This document shows, piece by piece, positions 4,662 through 5,582 of a stretch of 5,582 nt of DNA (positions are counted from its first letter, which is position 1; the number at the start of each line of letters is the position of its first letter). Both the position numbers and the translations under genes were made by a program. The notes beneath the pieces were generated by a model, which was given only the letters and a program-made list of their open reading frames with translations, was not told the origin of the DNA and did no database searches. This DNA comes from Acidobacteriota bacterium (GTDB lineage Bacteria; Acidobacteriota; Blastocatellia; Pyrinomonadales; Pyrinomonadaceae). Location: positions 1 through 5,582 of the forward strand of contig JAFBAJ010000807.1 of assembly GCA_019247865.1 (NCBI GenBank), written 5' to 3'.

Positions 4662-5582
4662 ATGAATTTAACAGAAACACTGCAGCAAGAGTTAGGGAAT
4701 CCGGACCTTTCTTCAAACGAGCGCATCTTGCTTCGTTGCCAAACAGCAGCAGAATTTATCCATCGCGGCCAGTATGAAGCGGCATGTGATGCACTTGGAG
4801 AATTCTGGCGTGGTGTTGGTCAACGTCCAGATGTAGAGGGGCTTAAAAAGGCTACTGAGGCCGAACTTTTGTTGCGGTGCGGTTCTTTATCCAGCGGTAT
4901 AGGCAGTGCCCGCAGTATGAATGATGCACAAGAGAAATCAAAAGACCTAATCAGTGAAGCCCAGAGAACATTCGAGATTCTAGAGCTTCCGATAAAGGCC
5001 GCCGAGGCACAGAGTGAATTGTCAATCTGTTATTGGCGATTAGGGGCATTCGCTGAGGCTCGCGTTGTATTAGATGAAGCAGCTAAAAAAATTGGCGATA
5101 AGGATGATGAACTTAAGGCAAGGATTCTCGTCAGGCGCGCATTGGTCGAAACTTGGGCGTGCCGATATCATGATGCTTTGGATGTACTTCAACAAGCAGA
5201 AGCCTTCTTTAAAAAGCTTCCTAGCCAAATAAAAGGCCGATGGCATGGACAGATGGGGCTTGTATTGAAAAGACTTGGGATGGCGGAGGGACGCACCGAT
5301 TATCTTGATCGAGCCATCATCGAGCACACTGCGGCTATTTACCATTATGAGCAAGCACAGAATGATCGTTATTGTGCGATCAATCTAAACAATCTTGCAA
5401 TGCTACTTTATCGTGTAGGACGGTTCCCAGAAGCTCATGAAAATTTAGATCGCGCCGCTAAGATTTTCTCGAAGCTGAATGATCCGGGCAATCTGGCGCA
5501 GGTGAATGAGACGCGGGCGCGGGTGTTGTTGGCGGAGGAGCGGTATGAGGAGGCGCGGGAGGTGATAGAGGGATGCGTCAGG
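4662..5582 (+). CDS. TPR-repeat protein, 3' end beyond window
   Basis: The reading frame from the ATG at 4662 stays open for 307 codons to the window edge, so the C-terminus is missing. The visible part is all-helical and reads as successive TPR/Rap-like helical hairpins: ~20-55 (AAEFIHRGQYEAACDAL), ~65-107, ~112-145 (ELSICYWRLGAFAEARVVL), ~150-190, ~195-235 and ~242-277 (NNLAMLLYRVGRFPEAHENL), with another starting at ~280. There is no signal peptide or N-terminal helix-turn-helix, so it is cytoplasmic. Such arrays bind peptides or proteins; an output domain could follow beyond 5582. It is divergent from the small exported gene, and a palindrome overlaps its likely promoter. Most of the gene is A/T-rich at third positions, but the last 30 codons switch to strongly G-ending. 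Alternatives are a general scaffold or the sensor half of a transcription regulator. Confidence 0.8.
   Translation, partial: MNLTETLQQELGNPDLSSNERILLRCQTAAEFIHRGQYEAACDALGEFWRGVGQRPDVEGLKKATEAELLLRCGSLSSGIGSARSMNDAQEKSKDLISEAQRTFEILELPIKAAEAQSELSICYWRLGAFAEARVVLDEAAKKIGDKDDELKARILVRRALVETWACRYHDALDVLQQAEAFFKKLPSQIKGRWHGQMGLVLKRLGMAEGRTDYLDRAIIEHTAAIYHYEQAQNDRYCAINLNNLAMLLYRVGRFPEAHENLDRAAKIFSKLNDPGNLAQVNETRARVLLAEERYEEAREVIEGCVR

Overview
The window looks like chromosomal DNA from a GC-rich environmental bacterium. The mix of a DUF4388/PATAN-type domain fused to a J domain and TPRs, an HD-GYP variant, a signal-peptide-bearing mini-ORF and a TPR protein suggests Acidobacteriota (Blastocatellia-like). 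That placement is inferred from gene style only; there is no rRNA or other marker gene here.

Layout. Positions 1-292 hold no convincing gene. A small stand-alone receiver-fold protein (293-691, +) follows and has lost its phosphorylation residues. It converges, 18 bases apart, on three minus-strand genes transcribed in the order 4107->2518, 2421->1765, 1642->710. These are a DUF4388-J domain-TPR fusion protein, a compact HD-GYP-type phosphohydrolase with altered metal-ligand positions, and a protein resembling a D12-class adenine methyltransferase without its DPPY motif. The two spacers between these three genes each carry four heptanucleotide repeats on one side and four in inverted orientation on the other. 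The heptamer sequence differs between the two spacers. A good sigma70-like promoter on the minus strand (4156-4184) probably drives the block.

From about 4200 the DNA becomes visibly less GC-rich. It holds a divergent pair: a 71-residue exported, proline-rich small protein (4326-4541, -) and a TPR-only protein (4662 to the window end, +, incomplete). Their 120-base spacer contains a perfect 9+9 palindrome. A plus-strand promoter-like sequence at 4225-4252, preceded by an A/T tract and followed by a nested hairpin, points into the 3' end of the small gene and could make an antisense or structured RNA.

How the genes may work together. All the larger proteins look regulatory: a degenerate receiver, a cyclic-dinucleotide-type hydrolase fold, and PATAN, J and TPR scaffolds. 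The most interesting unit is the small exported protein beside a TPR protein, with a palindrome between them. Its layout resembles a peptide/TPR-receptor pair (RRNPP-like), but this is a hypothesis from gene organisation, not a demonstrated system.
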